From Opisthocomus hoazin (lineage: Eukaryota; Chordata; Aves; Opisthocomiformes; Opisthocomidae), in contig NC_134428.1 in the NCBI RefSeq assembly GCF_030867145.1, positions 19,447,537 through 19,511,536 on the forward strand: a stretch of 64,000 nucleotides of DNA, written 5' to 3'. Positions 1-9,800 of this stretch are shown one piece after another. The position numbers and the translations under genes are program-made. How positions within the stretch are numbered: the stretch's first letter is position 1; each line of letters begins with the position of its first letter. The notes under the pieces were generated by a model that saw only the letters and a program-made list of their open reading frames with translations, searched no databases and was not told the DNA's origin.

Positions 1-222
1 TAGCCCTCTGAGGTGAAAAACCTTGAACATGCTGAAAAGAACACTGTACTTGATAGAAGCATTGTATCCCCAGCCAATGACTAGACTTGAACAGTATCTT
101 TACTAGTTGGTTTTGAGGAAAAGAACTGGTATGTTCACGAAGCTTTGTACAAATCTCTGGCTGAAAAGTCTTCAGGAAGAAATGAGTAATTATTTCGGCT
201 AACCTGATACCTCTTTTTTAAG

Positions 223-2494
223 GTGGCAGCATTCTGAGTGCTCGCTGTTCTGAAACCTATGACAGCAAAACAGCAGTGATCAGCCTCTTTGGAATTCCTC
301 TGTGGTACCTCTCTCAGCCTCCAAGGGCGGTGATTCAGGTAATTAAAGGCCGAGTGAAGAAATTCAGCAATGTTATTTTGTGCTGAGGGGTTTGGATTGT
401 TTCTTGGATGCTGGATGTTTCTGTCTGCAACACACTGTGGGGCACGGGTCCTTTGAACGATGTTCCCAAGAGTGCCATTCTTCTGGTAGTTCCTGGGCAC
501 TGCTCAAGTCGTCTTCTAGCAAAACAAAGACCCTGCTAGGAGGCTTGGGTGGTACACTGGACTTCTGCAGAGTGTGAGCACTGGGAAGGTTCCTGTTGTG
601 AAGTAGTCTCCAGGCGGATCTTCAAAACGCTGCTGGCTGTTTGGGTGGATGTGCTGTCTCCCTGAAGGATGCTACCAAATAGATTATATTCTGCCACTTA
701 CTCTCTAAGACTGTCCCTAATAATTCAGAATTCGCCACAACTCTTTCTGGCAAAATGCTTGTGGCTGCAGGTTTTGTTGTTGCTGTTGTGTTCCATCCTG
801 TTCTCTCCCCTTTCCTCCTGTCTAGCCGGACGTGTATCCAGGAAACTGCTGGGCTTTCAAAGGATCACAGGGGTATCTCGTAGTTCGACTTTCAAGGAAG
901 ATCTATCCGACTGCCTTTACGTTGGAACACATCCCAAAAGCACTTTCAGCAACAGGAGAGATCTCCAGTGCTCTGAGGAGCTTTGCAGTATATGTAAGTC
1001 TGTCTGTGAACTTCAGAGGATATTTGTATGCATAAAGAATATTTGTGGCGCAGATCTTGGAAAATAAGGACTGAAGGGAGGACAGCTAAGGAGAGAAACT
1101 GCTTGCTTTTAAAATTGCTGTTTTTGTAATCAGCTTTGAGATTAGGAATAAGAAGTGTTGCAGCTAATTTTGAGGGAGCTGTTTCTTTTTTTCCTGCTTT
1201 ATACAGTAGTAAATATTTTTGGAGGGAGGTGACTGTTTTTGATTTGGTATCGTTCTTTCAGGCACTGGAACTGTTCCATCCTTCCACCACTCCTACTGCT
1301 TACCCTCTCCCTCCCCAGTGTTGGCTTTGCATCTTGTCTGTGATGTGCCTTCAGTGTGTTTTAAATTGATTTTAACTAGCACCACAGCTGCTTAGGCAGG
1401 ACTGCAGAACAGAAGACCACAGGCTACATCAGAGTGTAGCTGTGATCCCTGAGAACATTTGTCTAGCTCCATTAAATGCTGAAGCCGCCGTCTGCAAGCA
1501 TCTGAATCTTGGCTTCCGTCTTGTTTGTGATGTTGCTGTTTTCTCATTCTTGTTTGTCCTGAGCAGTTTACATTGTACACTGCGATCTTGGTTGTGCCAT
1601 GGAAATGATGGGGTTTGACCGTGAAAACAGCAACATACAAACATAGCACAGCTCTTTGCAGTTCAGGAAAGTCAAATGCAGAGCTGTGGCTGAAGAAGCA
1701 TGAAGTTCCACGGGAAGTATTCTGACCTCGGTTTCAGAGACTTGCGTTGACAGGCAGTTAGGTAGGCATGCTTCTGGCTTTGGTTTGACTTGAAATGTGA
1801 TGGAAGCAAACGTCTTTCTCCTGTTGTTGTAGGGTCTAGATAATGAATATCAAGAAGGCGGCAAGCTTCTAGGACAGTATGTCTACGACCAAGACGGAGA
1901 ACCACTGCAGACCTTTCCAGTGATGGTAAGTCTGGATGAGAAGATTTCAAGTGTCAGAAGAAGCACACGCATATTTTCTAGGGTAGTGCACAATGAGCAG
2001 TGAAGGAAAAAGGCTTCATTCTCTGTTGGGCACCGTAGAAACTGAGGTGGAAAGTAGCTACTGATCTGCCTCAAAACCTAAGGTTCGGATAGTTTAGAGG
2101 GGAGGAAAGTTTTGTGCCAGGTGGACACAAGTGGTGTGAAGATACCGAACGTATGAGGAGTCTGCTTCATGCTGCTTCTGACTCCCTTCACAAAAAAAAC
2201 CCCAACAAACCGGTTGTAAGGCAAAGAAGGTTCTGTTCCAAGTGGCAGAAGGTTCCCAAGGCATCACTCAGTTGTTAATCAAAGTTGGTAGTTGCAGGAA
2301 TGAAGGAAAGCACCTTCAGTTGCACCTGTTTATACTCCAAACCGAACTCTGGTTTGTGTGTTTGTTTTTTCCTTCTGCAGGAGAAAAGTGAAAACGCATT
2401 CCAAATAGTGGAACTGAGAGTGTTTTCTAACTGGGGACATCCGGAATATACCTGCCTTTATCGGTTCAGAGTGCATGGGAAACTTGCCGAATAA
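223..2494 (+). CDS. SUN1: SUN1-like copy 0: SUN-domain exons, 3' part of gene
   Basis: These are the last four coding exons of a SUN1-like gene whose 5' part lies before the window: 223-338, 826-993, 1833-1925 and 2381-2494 (TAA at 2492-2494). All have AG/GT borders and matching phases. The translation follows vertebrate SUN1 almost residue for residue through the SUN domain, with motifs CSETYDSKTA, FGIPLWYLSQ, YPGNCWAFKGSQGYLVVRLS, FTLEHIPK, YDQDGEPLQ and SNWGHPEYTCLYRFRVHG. The SUN domain sits in the perinuclear space and, as a trimer, binds KASH peptides of nesprins in the LINC complex. Introns 339-825, 994-1832 and 1926-2380 hold no further gene that I can recognise. Confidence 0.9.
994..1832 (+). 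other. SUN1 intron between SUN-domain exons 2 and 3
   Basis: The intron is bounded by GTAAGT and GTTGTAG. I find no repeat or gene in it; open frames on either strand are short and unmatched. Confidence 0.6.
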
Positions 2495-2582
2495 TCTCCA
2501 GCACTTCAGCTTGGACTGGTTTTACGGTTGTGCATTTTGTTCTCGACTTTTGTATATGCCGGAAAGCCTAGAAGACTGGAAT

Positions 2583-3268
2583 CTTGCCTTTTTCTTCATG
2601 GAGGCAGTCGTGATGCGTGGGGCTGACTGCCTAGGTCTGGGCAAGCCCGTGCGTGGGCCTTCGTCCGCCTCGTCATTTGCCTGCCCCTCCGGTTCCATTG
2701 CCTCATACCTATTGCGTCAGGGCACCTGGTGTGGAGAGGGAGGCCAGGAGGGGATTCGCCTGCCGCCCCGAGCAGGGACCCGTTTCCATTCCCCGCTGTC
2801 TCTCAGGTGCTCTCCTTCAGCCTGGTGGCGAGAGGGCAGGGGATCTTCTGCTTCTTGCGGAACATCCATCCTCTGCGCTTGTTTCGGGGGTGGCAGGGCA
2901 TGGCTCCACCAGTCTATTTCCCCCTCGCACTCCCTGATGCTCCTGAACCTTTCTGCCTCCTCTTTAAGCTCTGCCACCAGGACGAGCAGATCATCCACCT
3001 GGTCACAGCGCACGCAGGCATTCTGCCTGCTGCCCTCCCATACCAGTGACAGGCTCGGGCACTCCCTGCAGCCAGAGACCTGCACAGCTGCCTGTTTATG
3101 CGGGAGCTCTGTCTGGGTCGCCGTATTCCGCCTGGTGACGGCTTTCAGGCGAGTGGAGACCCTAGCTACCAGCTGAGCAAGTGATGACCACCGGCTGAAT
3201 TTACCCCGGTAGCTGGCCGAGCGTCGGGGCCCTGCCTGCGCCAGCTGCCGTGCCAACTGCCGTGCCAA
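2583..3268 (-). pseudogene. CR1 ORF1 fragment in the inverted segment
   Basis: Read on the minus strand, this is CR1 ORF1: an open stretch of 183 codons (2717-3268), then a TGA, then continuation in the same frame with RNRYEAMEPEGQAN and PRITTASMKKK to the insertion edge. It contains a paired-cysteine motif (C67-x2-C70, C85-x2-C88) followed by a short coiled coil, AELKEEAERF, and EIDWW. The esterase-like part that follows in full CR1 ORF1 is absent. Equivalents: 14710-15395, 31051-31724, 43167-43840 and 55283-55956. Units 3-5 are four codons shorter through loss of one 12-bp motif. Confidence 0.85.
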
Positions 3269-3280
3269 TTGCTGTGGCAG
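3245..3280. repeat. 12-bp motif repeated three times in the CR1 5' region
   Basis: CTGCCGTGCCAA occurs twice, followed by a diverged third copy, TTGCTGTGGCAG. Units 1 and 2 (15372-15407) have three copies and units 3-5 have two. In CR1 orientation this is near the start of ORF1, and each copy changes ORF1 by four codons. Confidence 0.85.
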
Positions 3281-3550
3281 GCCCTGTTTGCCTGTCCTGG
3301 TGGCCGCACTGCGGGTCGCTCGTGCTCCCTCGGGGAGCTTTTGTGAGGGGGGAGGGTGCCGCCGTCACTCTTGACCCCACTCTTCTTTGGGGGAGGGGGG
3401 TTGGGGGGGGCACGCTCTCTCTCGCCAGGCGGCTGTCTCGGCTGTTGTGCCGCTGAGAAAAGGTTTCCCCGGTGCGATCACTCGCTCCGGAGCCCTTCAC
3501 TGTGCGGTCTGTTCTTCTCTGCTGCCTCCAAACTGACAAGATGCTGTTGA

Positions 3551-5183
3551 GAGGATGCAGAGAAGGCAGAGCTACTGAATGCCTTCTTTGCTTCAGTCTT
3601 CAGTGCCAAGGCAGGCCCTCAGGAATCCCAGGCCCCGGAGGTAAGAGAGGAAGCCTACAGAGAGGATGACTTTCCCTTGGTCGAGGAGGACTGTGTGAGG
3701 GATCGCTTAAGCGATCTGGACGTCCACAAATCCATGGGCCCCGATGGAATGCACCCACGAGTGCTGAGGGAGCTGGCGGATGTCATTGCTGAGCCACTCT
3801 CCATCTTCTTTGAGAGGTCCTGGAGGACAGGAGAGGTGCCGGAGGACTGGAGAAAGGCCAGTGTCACTCCAGTCTTCAACAAGGGCAAGAAGGAGGACCC
3901 AGGGAACTACAGGCCGGTCAGCCTCACCTCCATCCCGGGAAAGGTGATGGAGCAGCTTATCCTGGAGGTCATCAACAAGCAAGTGGAAGAAAAGAAGGTT
4001 ATCAGGAGTAGTCAGCGTGGATTCACCAAGGGGAAATCATGCTTGACCAATCTGATAGCTTTCTACGATGACATGACTGGCCGGGTAGATGAAGGGAGAG
4101 CCATAGATGTTATCTACCTAGACTTCAGCAAGGCTTTCGACACAGTCTCCCATAATATTGTCCTAGGGAAGCTCAGGAAGTATGGGCTGGATGAGTGGTC
4201 GGTGAGGTGGATTGAGAACTGGCTGAATGGCAGAACTCAGAGGGTTGTCATCAGCGGCGCTGAGTCTAGTTGGAGGCCGGTAACTAGTGGTGTCCCCCAG
4301 GGGTCAGTACTGGGCCCAGCCTTGTTCAACTTCTTCATCAGTGACCTGGATGAAGAGTTAGAGTGTACCCTCAGCAAGTTTGCTGATGACACCAAACTGG
4401 GAGGAGTGGTAGATACACCAGCAGGCTGTGCTGCCATTCAGCGTGACCTGGACAGGCTGGAAAGTTGGGCAGAGAGGAACCTGATGAGGTTCAACAAAGG
4501 CAAATGCAGGGTCCTGCACATGGGGAGGAACAACCCCAGGCATCAGTACAGGCTTGGGGCGGACCTGCTGGAGAGCAGCTGTGCGGAGAGGGACCTGGGT
4601 GTCCTGGTGGACGACAGGTTAACCATGAGCCAGCAGTGTGCCCTGGCTGCCAAGAAGGCCAATGGCATTCTGGGATGCATCAAAAGGAGTGTGGCCAGCA
4701 GGTCGAGGAAGGTTCTCCTTCCCCTCTACACTGCCCTAGTGAGGCCTCTATCTAGAGTACTCTGTCCAGTTCTGGGCTCCCCAGTTCAAGAAAGATGAGG
4801 AGCTACTGGAGAGAGTCCAGCGGAGGGCTACAAGGATGGTGAGGGGACTGGAACATCTCTGCTATGAGGAGAGGCTGAGGGAGCTGGGCTTGTTCAGCCT
4901 GAAGAAGAGAAGGCTGCGAGGGGACCTAATAAATTCTTACAAATATCTGAAGGGTGGGTGTCAGGAGGATGGGGCCAAGCTCTTTTCAGTGGTGCCCAGT
5001 GACAGGACAAGGGGCAATGAGCACAAACTGAAGCACAGGAAGTTCCGTCTGAATATGAGGAAGATTTTCTTCCCTCTGAGGGTGACGGAGCACTGGAACA
5101 GGCTGCCCAGGGAGGTTGTGGAGTCTCCTTCTCTGGAGATATTCAAGACCCGCCTGGACAAGGTCCTCTACAACCTACTGTAG
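3551..5183 (+). pseudogene. CR1 ORF2 reverse-transcriptase part, frameshifted
   Basis: The sense ORF2 begins at [13 protein letters not shown] and lacks the endonuclease. RT motifs present are [27 protein letters not shown] and FADDTKL (catalytic FADD). An extra base near 4749 in CTCTATCTAGAGT, against CTCATCTGGAGT in unit 5, breaks the frame after LYTALVRP. The C-terminal part then continues in another frame, ending [12 protein letters not shown] before TAG at 5181-5183. Units 2 (15678-17310), 3 (32008-33640) and 4 (44124-45756) share this change. Confidence 0.9.
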
Positions 5184-5263
5184 GTGACCCTGCTCCGGCA
5201 GGAGGGTTGGGCTAGATGACCCACAGAGGTCCCTTCCAACCCCTACCATTCTGTGATTCTGTG

Positions 5264-5563
5264 AGATGTTTAAAGAAAAGAGTTTTAATTTTTGAAAGCG
5301 CGCGTAATGCTTGAAAGAAGAAATCAAAGTTTCTTTCCTGTATTTTTGATCACCTGCTGCAATCGCTACGCCAGTAAAACCCAAGGAGTGCCCCTTGCCC
5401 GAGGGGCAGACGCAGGGGCTTTGTTGCCAAATGCCTTCTCCCCCTTCCTCTCTCCCCCCGGCTGGGTCTCAGCGGTCTGCAATACCCTCTCCCCAGTTCG
5501 TGCCTGAGATGTTGGGGCTTGGGTTCATTCCGCTCTCTGAGCCCCCTTCCCTCAGCTGCGTCG
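5264..5563 (+). promoter_or_regulatory. GET4 upstream, CpG-rich promoter-like region, unit 1
   Basis: This is host sequence between the CR1 tail and the GET4 ATG. Its first 100 bases are the continuation of the SUN1 3' flank. The rest becomes GC- and C-rich, with CCCCTTGCCCGAGGGGCAG and pyrimidine-rich CTCTCCCCCC, and runs into a CpG-dense exon. No TATA box is evident; housekeeping genes such as GET4 usually have such promoters. Promoter activity is inferred from position. Confidence 0.45.
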
Positions 5564-5718
5564 ATGGCGGCCGCGATGATGGCGGCGGAGCAGGAAGCCG
5601 TCAAAGGCGGCGGCAGGAACCGCGGCGGCGTGCAGCGCGTGGAGGGCAAGCTGCGCGCCAGCGTCGAGAAGGGCGACTGCTACGAGGCGCACCAGATGTA
5701 CCGGACGCTCTTCCTCAG
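5564..5718 (+). CDS. GET4: GET4 exon 1, unit 1 (orphan first exon)
   Basis: ATG opens [13 protein letters not shown], then [37 protein letters not shown], ending in phase 2 at AG before GTGGGG. This matches the start of vertebrate GET4 (TRC35), which in the cytosol forms the BAG6-UBL4A-GET4 complex that hands tail-anchored proteins to the targeting ATPase. GET4 exon 2 is not found downstream, and exon 3 survives only as a damaged relic, so no GET4 protein can be made here. The exon lies 3' of SUN1 on the same strand, as in other vertebrates, but here another SUN1 copy follows it. Confidence 0.9.
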
Positions 5719-5988
5719 GTGGGGCCCGGCCCGCCGCCCTGCCCCTCCCCGCCCGGCCTTCCAGAGCCTTCCCACGCACCCAGCGTAACCACATCTGTTT
5801 TGCTTTCCTGGAAGCTTCTCTTCTGATGCCATCAAATGACTATAACTTTTGTGTAAGGGAATGCTGAGACTTGGTACTGTGCCTTAGCTGTAGATGTTGA
5901 TGAAAAGACTAAATCTACAAAATTCTGGTTGATGTTTTCTTTTCTGTACCGATATGTTCATCACTAGCAGCATCTGTCTGTTTTGTAG

Positions 5989-6067
5989 CAAAACAGTGCT
6001 GCTGATGTGTCCGTGCTGGGTTTGGAGTCTGGAGAAATCGGATGCAAAAGTAGCAGAGGACCTTTAG
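5989..6067 (+). pseudogene. GET4: GET4 exon 3 relic, unit 1
   Basis: The 79-bp block follows TTTTGTAG and precedes GTGAGG. It begins QNSAADVSVL-LES, matching human GET4 QNSAADLSMLVLES, then changes frame by an apparent two-base loss and continues LEKSDAKVAEDL, matching LEKAEVEVADELL. Joined to GET4 exon 1 (phase 2) it would read to a TAG at its last codon. GET4 exon 2, which should precede it, is absent from 5719-5988. Confidence 0.8.
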
Positions 6068-6287
6068 GTGAGGTGACTTTTGCACTCGCTTTGACGTTGC
6101 TCAGATGTGCTTTGAGTTGGAGACTGGTAACAACAGTCACTGTGCAACCTGAAATGCTTTTTGTATGCCCTCCCAGATGGCTAAGGGTTACCTTCGTCAT
6201 AGCAATGGACTGGGGGACAACTCGATTAGAGAATAGTGGGTTCCTGATAACTTTGTGGGCATGCTTAGAACAATTTTTCCTGTCAGA

Positions 6288-6528
6288 TTGTGCCAGGGGA
6301 GGTTTAGAGGAGATACTGGGATAGATATCTTCACTGAAAGGGTTGTCAAGCATTGGCACAGGCTGCCCAGGGAAGCGGCTGAGTCGCCATCCCTGGAGGT
6401 ATTTAAAAGACTTGTAGATGTGGTGCTCAGGGACATGGTTTAGTGGTAGACTTGGCGGTGTTATGTTCATGGTTGGACTTGATGATCTTCAAGGTCTTTT
6501 CCAACCTAAATGATCCCGTGATTCTACA
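6288..6528 (+). mobile_element. Short CR1 3' end, unit 1
   Basis: This is a 5'-truncated CR1 of about 240 bp. It contains CAGGCTGCCCAGGGAAGCGG, translating as HWHRLPREAAESPSLEVFKR (end of ORF2), then GGTTGGACTTGATGATCTTC, CTTTTCCAACCTAAATGAT and the tail TGATTCTA. It belongs to a CR1 subfamily different from the large insertion, whose tail reads GACCCACAGAGGTCCCTTCC. It lies in the fused GET4/SUN1 intron. Confidence 0.88.
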
Positions 6529-6661
6529 ATACAAATGACATTATTACTTTGTAATGTTCTGGGGTCTTTAACGCTTGTGTTTTTGTTTAGGATTTTGGGG
6601 AGAAGGAGCTGCTTTCATTGACAATATTGTGCTCAGCTCTTTTTTTTTATTATTTTTTTAG

Positions 6662-6892
6662 AAACAAAAGCCCCAGGAACGTTGGAAATAACGTGTGACA
6701 TCTCTGTACATCCCTGTGGCCCAAGAAGGGACAGACGCCTTAAGAAAGCTAGCCTAGAACACTGGAGAAAAGCACCGGAGCGTTTAGATTCTTGGGTCAC
6801 AATGCTGGGTGGTTCTAGAAGCTGGTCTTCTGCTGCGCAGTGCCCTGTAGCAAGGAGCTCGGCTCAGCTACGCAGCAGTGTTTCCTTCGAGT
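6662..6892 (+). other. Unrecognised exon-like open block, phase 1-1
   Basis: A 231-bp block is flanked by a long T-rich tract plus TTTTTTTAG and by the donor GTAAGT. One frame is open through all 77 codons, with fragments PRRDRRLKKASLEHWRK and GSRSWSSAAQ. It enters in phase 1 and leaves in phase 1, which fits the phase needed by the SUN1 exon at 9107. An in-frame ATG at 6802 has A at -3. I do not recognise the sequence as SUN1, GET4 or CR1. Equivalents: 18789-19019, 23003-23233, 35119-35349, 47235-47465 and 59358-59588. Confidence 0.45.
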
Positions 6893-9800
6893 GTAAGTAT
6901 GAGGCTTCTGCTTGAGGCTAAACTTCTGTTTTAGTACGTTTCTTTCCTGCCGATTCCTCTGTTTAATCTGTTAGTGATTGCCTTGTGTTGCTGATTTGCC
7001 TTGATTGTAAGTTTTCCTGGGGGTTCTGAGAGAATCAAATGTCGAAGTGCGGAGTAGAGTTCCTGGGGTAATGATGGGAAGCTTGTCTGCCTGTAAACTT
7101 GCCTCTGTAGGATAAACCAGAGAGAAAGGGATGAAAGACAAAACCATTTTTTGATTTGTTCAGAGTTAAAGATTTGTAATGATTGAGAGATGAAGAAATC
7201 TTTTAAAAACACTTGTTTTTTTTTAAACTCCTGGTAGTTAAACTAGTGTAGCTAAAGTAGGGAGGTCTTGAAGTGTCTTCAAGTGGGGAAGTTGCTTCTG
7301 GGTTGGCGTGTATGAACGTGTGTCCTCATCTTCCCTCTTTCCCCATCCATGTTTCCGTTCTGCCCTCAGACGTGTGCACGTACTCACTCTTTTGTTTTAG
7401 ATGTCTGCCTGCTGGAAATTCACAGTCCAGTGAGTAAACTTGATTTACTGGTGTGGTCAGCATCAGGACGCGTTGCACAGTCAAGTGAATGTGCCAGGCA
7501 AACGTATATGTGATGCAGCACCGTAGATTGTATAGATGTAATTCTCTGTTGTCATCTGTGCATAGAGTACTGTATTTGAAGAATGGTAAACACGTAGCTT
7601 GTCTTTGCAAAGCCAAAGGAAAAGCTTTCTCTTGTTTGTGCGTAGCCAGAAGTGTGTTTCAACTTAACATACCTTCACCTGACAGTTTCAAATTCGTGGC
7701 ACTGCAGTGTTTCCTGAGGGGGTTTTTGTCTGTGGCTGGCTGGTTTGTTTTTGCAAGGAGGTACAAGTATGCTTTTCTGGAACCTACTTTTTTCGTTGAA
7801 GAGGAGAATACTTTACGTAGACAATACTCCAGGTGTTGTGTAGGAGAAGATCAACAAATGACTATATCATAGAATCATAGAATCGTACGTTGGAAAAGAC
7901 CTCTAAGATCATCAAGTCCAACCGTCAATGACTATTTGTTTCCAGTCAGTGTGCCTGTGCCCTGGAGTTGTTTCAATCTCAGTAGAATGTGTTCGAAACT
8001 TTCAAATACCTGGCTCTTCAAACAGAATCTTAAAATACGGTAGTACCGAAGTAGTTACCAAGCAACAGAAACGGCATAAGCTTGTAATTAGCTGCTTTCA
8101 AGTCAGATGGGAGGTAAGAAAAGGTGCAGTTGTCATTCATATTTAGTTTGCTGCTCCCGTGGCAGAATGCTTTTCACTGTCTGTTACCCTACTACATTGA
8201 CGTCTGAATGTATGGATCTGTTTCTGTTCATGTAGTGGACTGCAAAATGCATTCAATACCAATCATAAAGTGGCTTTTCTTTGCAGTATTAAAATCAGTG
8301 GGACTTTTAGTGGGACTTTTACTTGGAGTTCTTGTCAGATATCGTAGTTGATTGTGGCGCTTCCTTACTTTTGGGACCAATTTTTTTTTTTTCTCCCCCT
8401 TGAAGGTCTTGATGGTGAAGGCAACCCTAAATTTAACTATGGTTTCATTTTCTTTCCGAGTGCATTTTATTCCATGGTGACTAGCGATGGCGATACTGAT
8501 AGCAATGCACTAGAGGCTTTCGTACAAGCTTGGCACACTGCTTACCTATTAGGAAAAACAAGGTGTAGGGACAGCATACACCTTGTATGTTAGAAAGAAG
8601 AAGTCATATTGTTAATTGATTCCACTTTGGGGCAGTTGGTACACTTGACAGGTTGAAAAGCTGCCTTGAAAGGAAAGCAAGGTATGAGGTATTGGTGTGC
8701 AGAAGATTTGAATAAAGGGGTTTTAACATTTTATTTTTGTTCTAGTGAGAGTCAGTTTTTCCAGGAGTCTTCTAGAGGGATAGCATCTTCCCTGTGAGAT
8801 GAGCGTTCGCTAGCTTGAATGACAGAGGCATCAAGAATCTGTGGAGTGCCCTTTATTCAGCAAAGGAAAATGATTTGAGACACTTCAGTCACCAAGATGC
8901 TTTGCAAAATACTGGGTTGCTAGATCTACAGTCCCTCAGATGAAGCCAGACATATCTGCTAATCTAAAAATGTATGCGTTGGCTGTGCTCACGCATTTCT
9001 CTGCTCTGCAAAGCATTCTTGGCCACAGTTGCATGTCCCTCTGCTTGGTTCCTTTGAACACGTGCCGCAGTAATGACATTTCGCGCTACCACTTTTTGTC
9101 TTCTAGGGAGGGCAGCTTCTGGCATGTACAGGTTACTCAGAACTGGATGGTATCAACTTGCTACTCTGATGTCTTTTCTCAAGGTGTTTCTTCTAAAGAG
9201 GTGCGTATCCTTTGAGAAAAGTGTTTTGTGAGCAAATGATTTACCCAGTTATAAAACAATACAAGAGGAGAAATGTGTTGTTTCATGTGAACTTTCCTCT
9301 TTCTTTCTCTAGATGCCTTCCAAAGACCTACAAGCTGTTCCTGTTTCTTCTGCCGCTCCTGTTTCCACTAGGTACGTGAATCGCTTAGTTATACTACAGA
9401 CCGGTGTATGCTTACTGCAGCCGTTCCAAGAGAGCGTTTTTAGTTGAGCTCTCGGTTTATGAAGAAGACGCAGAAGCAAAAAAGAGCAAGTTTGTTTGTG
9501 ACTAGGGCAGCAATTCAAGCTTTCAAAGTACTGACAAGTCAGTAGCCTTCCCCTTGCCGTGAAAGGAATACCCTCAATTTAATTTCGTAGAGCTCTTTAG
9601 AAAGTGAGAGTGGGTGGGTAAATGCACTGAAGTCCTTTTTTCTTCACCTGCCTTGATAAGAATATCAGTGAGGTCACAAAGAGCAGGTTGTGTACCGATT
9701 GCTTTGATTGTTGTTAATCTCCGTAAAAGTGGGGTTAGGTTCTTTGAGCAACTCATCCAAAGTCTTTCCCTTGCTCTGGACCATCCTTGAGTTGCTTAAA

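Larger units (their letters stand above)
2580..5263 (+). mobile_element. CR1 LINE with inverted 5' part, unit 1
   Basis: This is a 2.7-kb CR1 in the SUN1 3' region. About 2580-3540 is in reverse orientation and carries the CR1 5' untranslated region and ORF1. About 3541-5263 is in sense and carries the reverse-transcriptase part of ORF2 and the CR1 3' end, finishing in two copies of ATTCTGTG. The end of ORF1 and the endonuclease part of ORF2 are missing at the inner junction. This geometry, with element 5' end innermost, is what twin priming during insertion yields. Insertion predates the array, because every unit has it at the same place. I see no clear target-site duplication, as usual for CR1. 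Confidence 0.92.

Noticed and set aside
669-1067. 132-codon plus-strand frame
   Set aside because: It covers SUN-domain exon 2 in the wrong frame and runs through both splice sites.
2475-3176. 233-codon plus-strand frame overlapping the SUN1 stop
   Set aside because: It starts out of register inside the last SUN1 exon and runs through antisense CR1; composition is driven by GC-rich sequence and it has no homology.
2717-3268. Long minus-strand frame (183 codons) that could be read as a host gene
   Set aside because: Its paired cysteines, coiled coil and EIDWW motif are those of CR1 ORF1; it lies in the inverted half of the CR1.
7489-7872. 127-codon plus-strand frame, present in all units
   Set aside because: There is no homology, no splice borders and ordinary intronic composition. 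Persistence in all units only reflects their near identity.
8288-8350. Hydrophobic open stretch after CTTTGCAG (SVGLLVGLLLGVLV) that could be a membrane segment
   Set aside because: It arises from a repeated GTGGGACTTTTA sequence, ends in a stop, and the true SUN1 membrane helix is encoded at 9313-9371.
8405-8593. Possible SUN1 exon beginning GLDGEGNPK after TTGAAG, resembling SUN1 GLDDDGDLK
   Set aside because: The likeness covers only about nine residues, no donor follows at the expected point, and the rest of the frame does not match SUN1. Kept as unproven.
9080-9106. SRYHFL reading like GET4 SRYHFLHS
   Set aside because: Only about six residues match and they overlap the polypyrimidine tract and acceptor of the SUN1 exon at 9107; probably chance.
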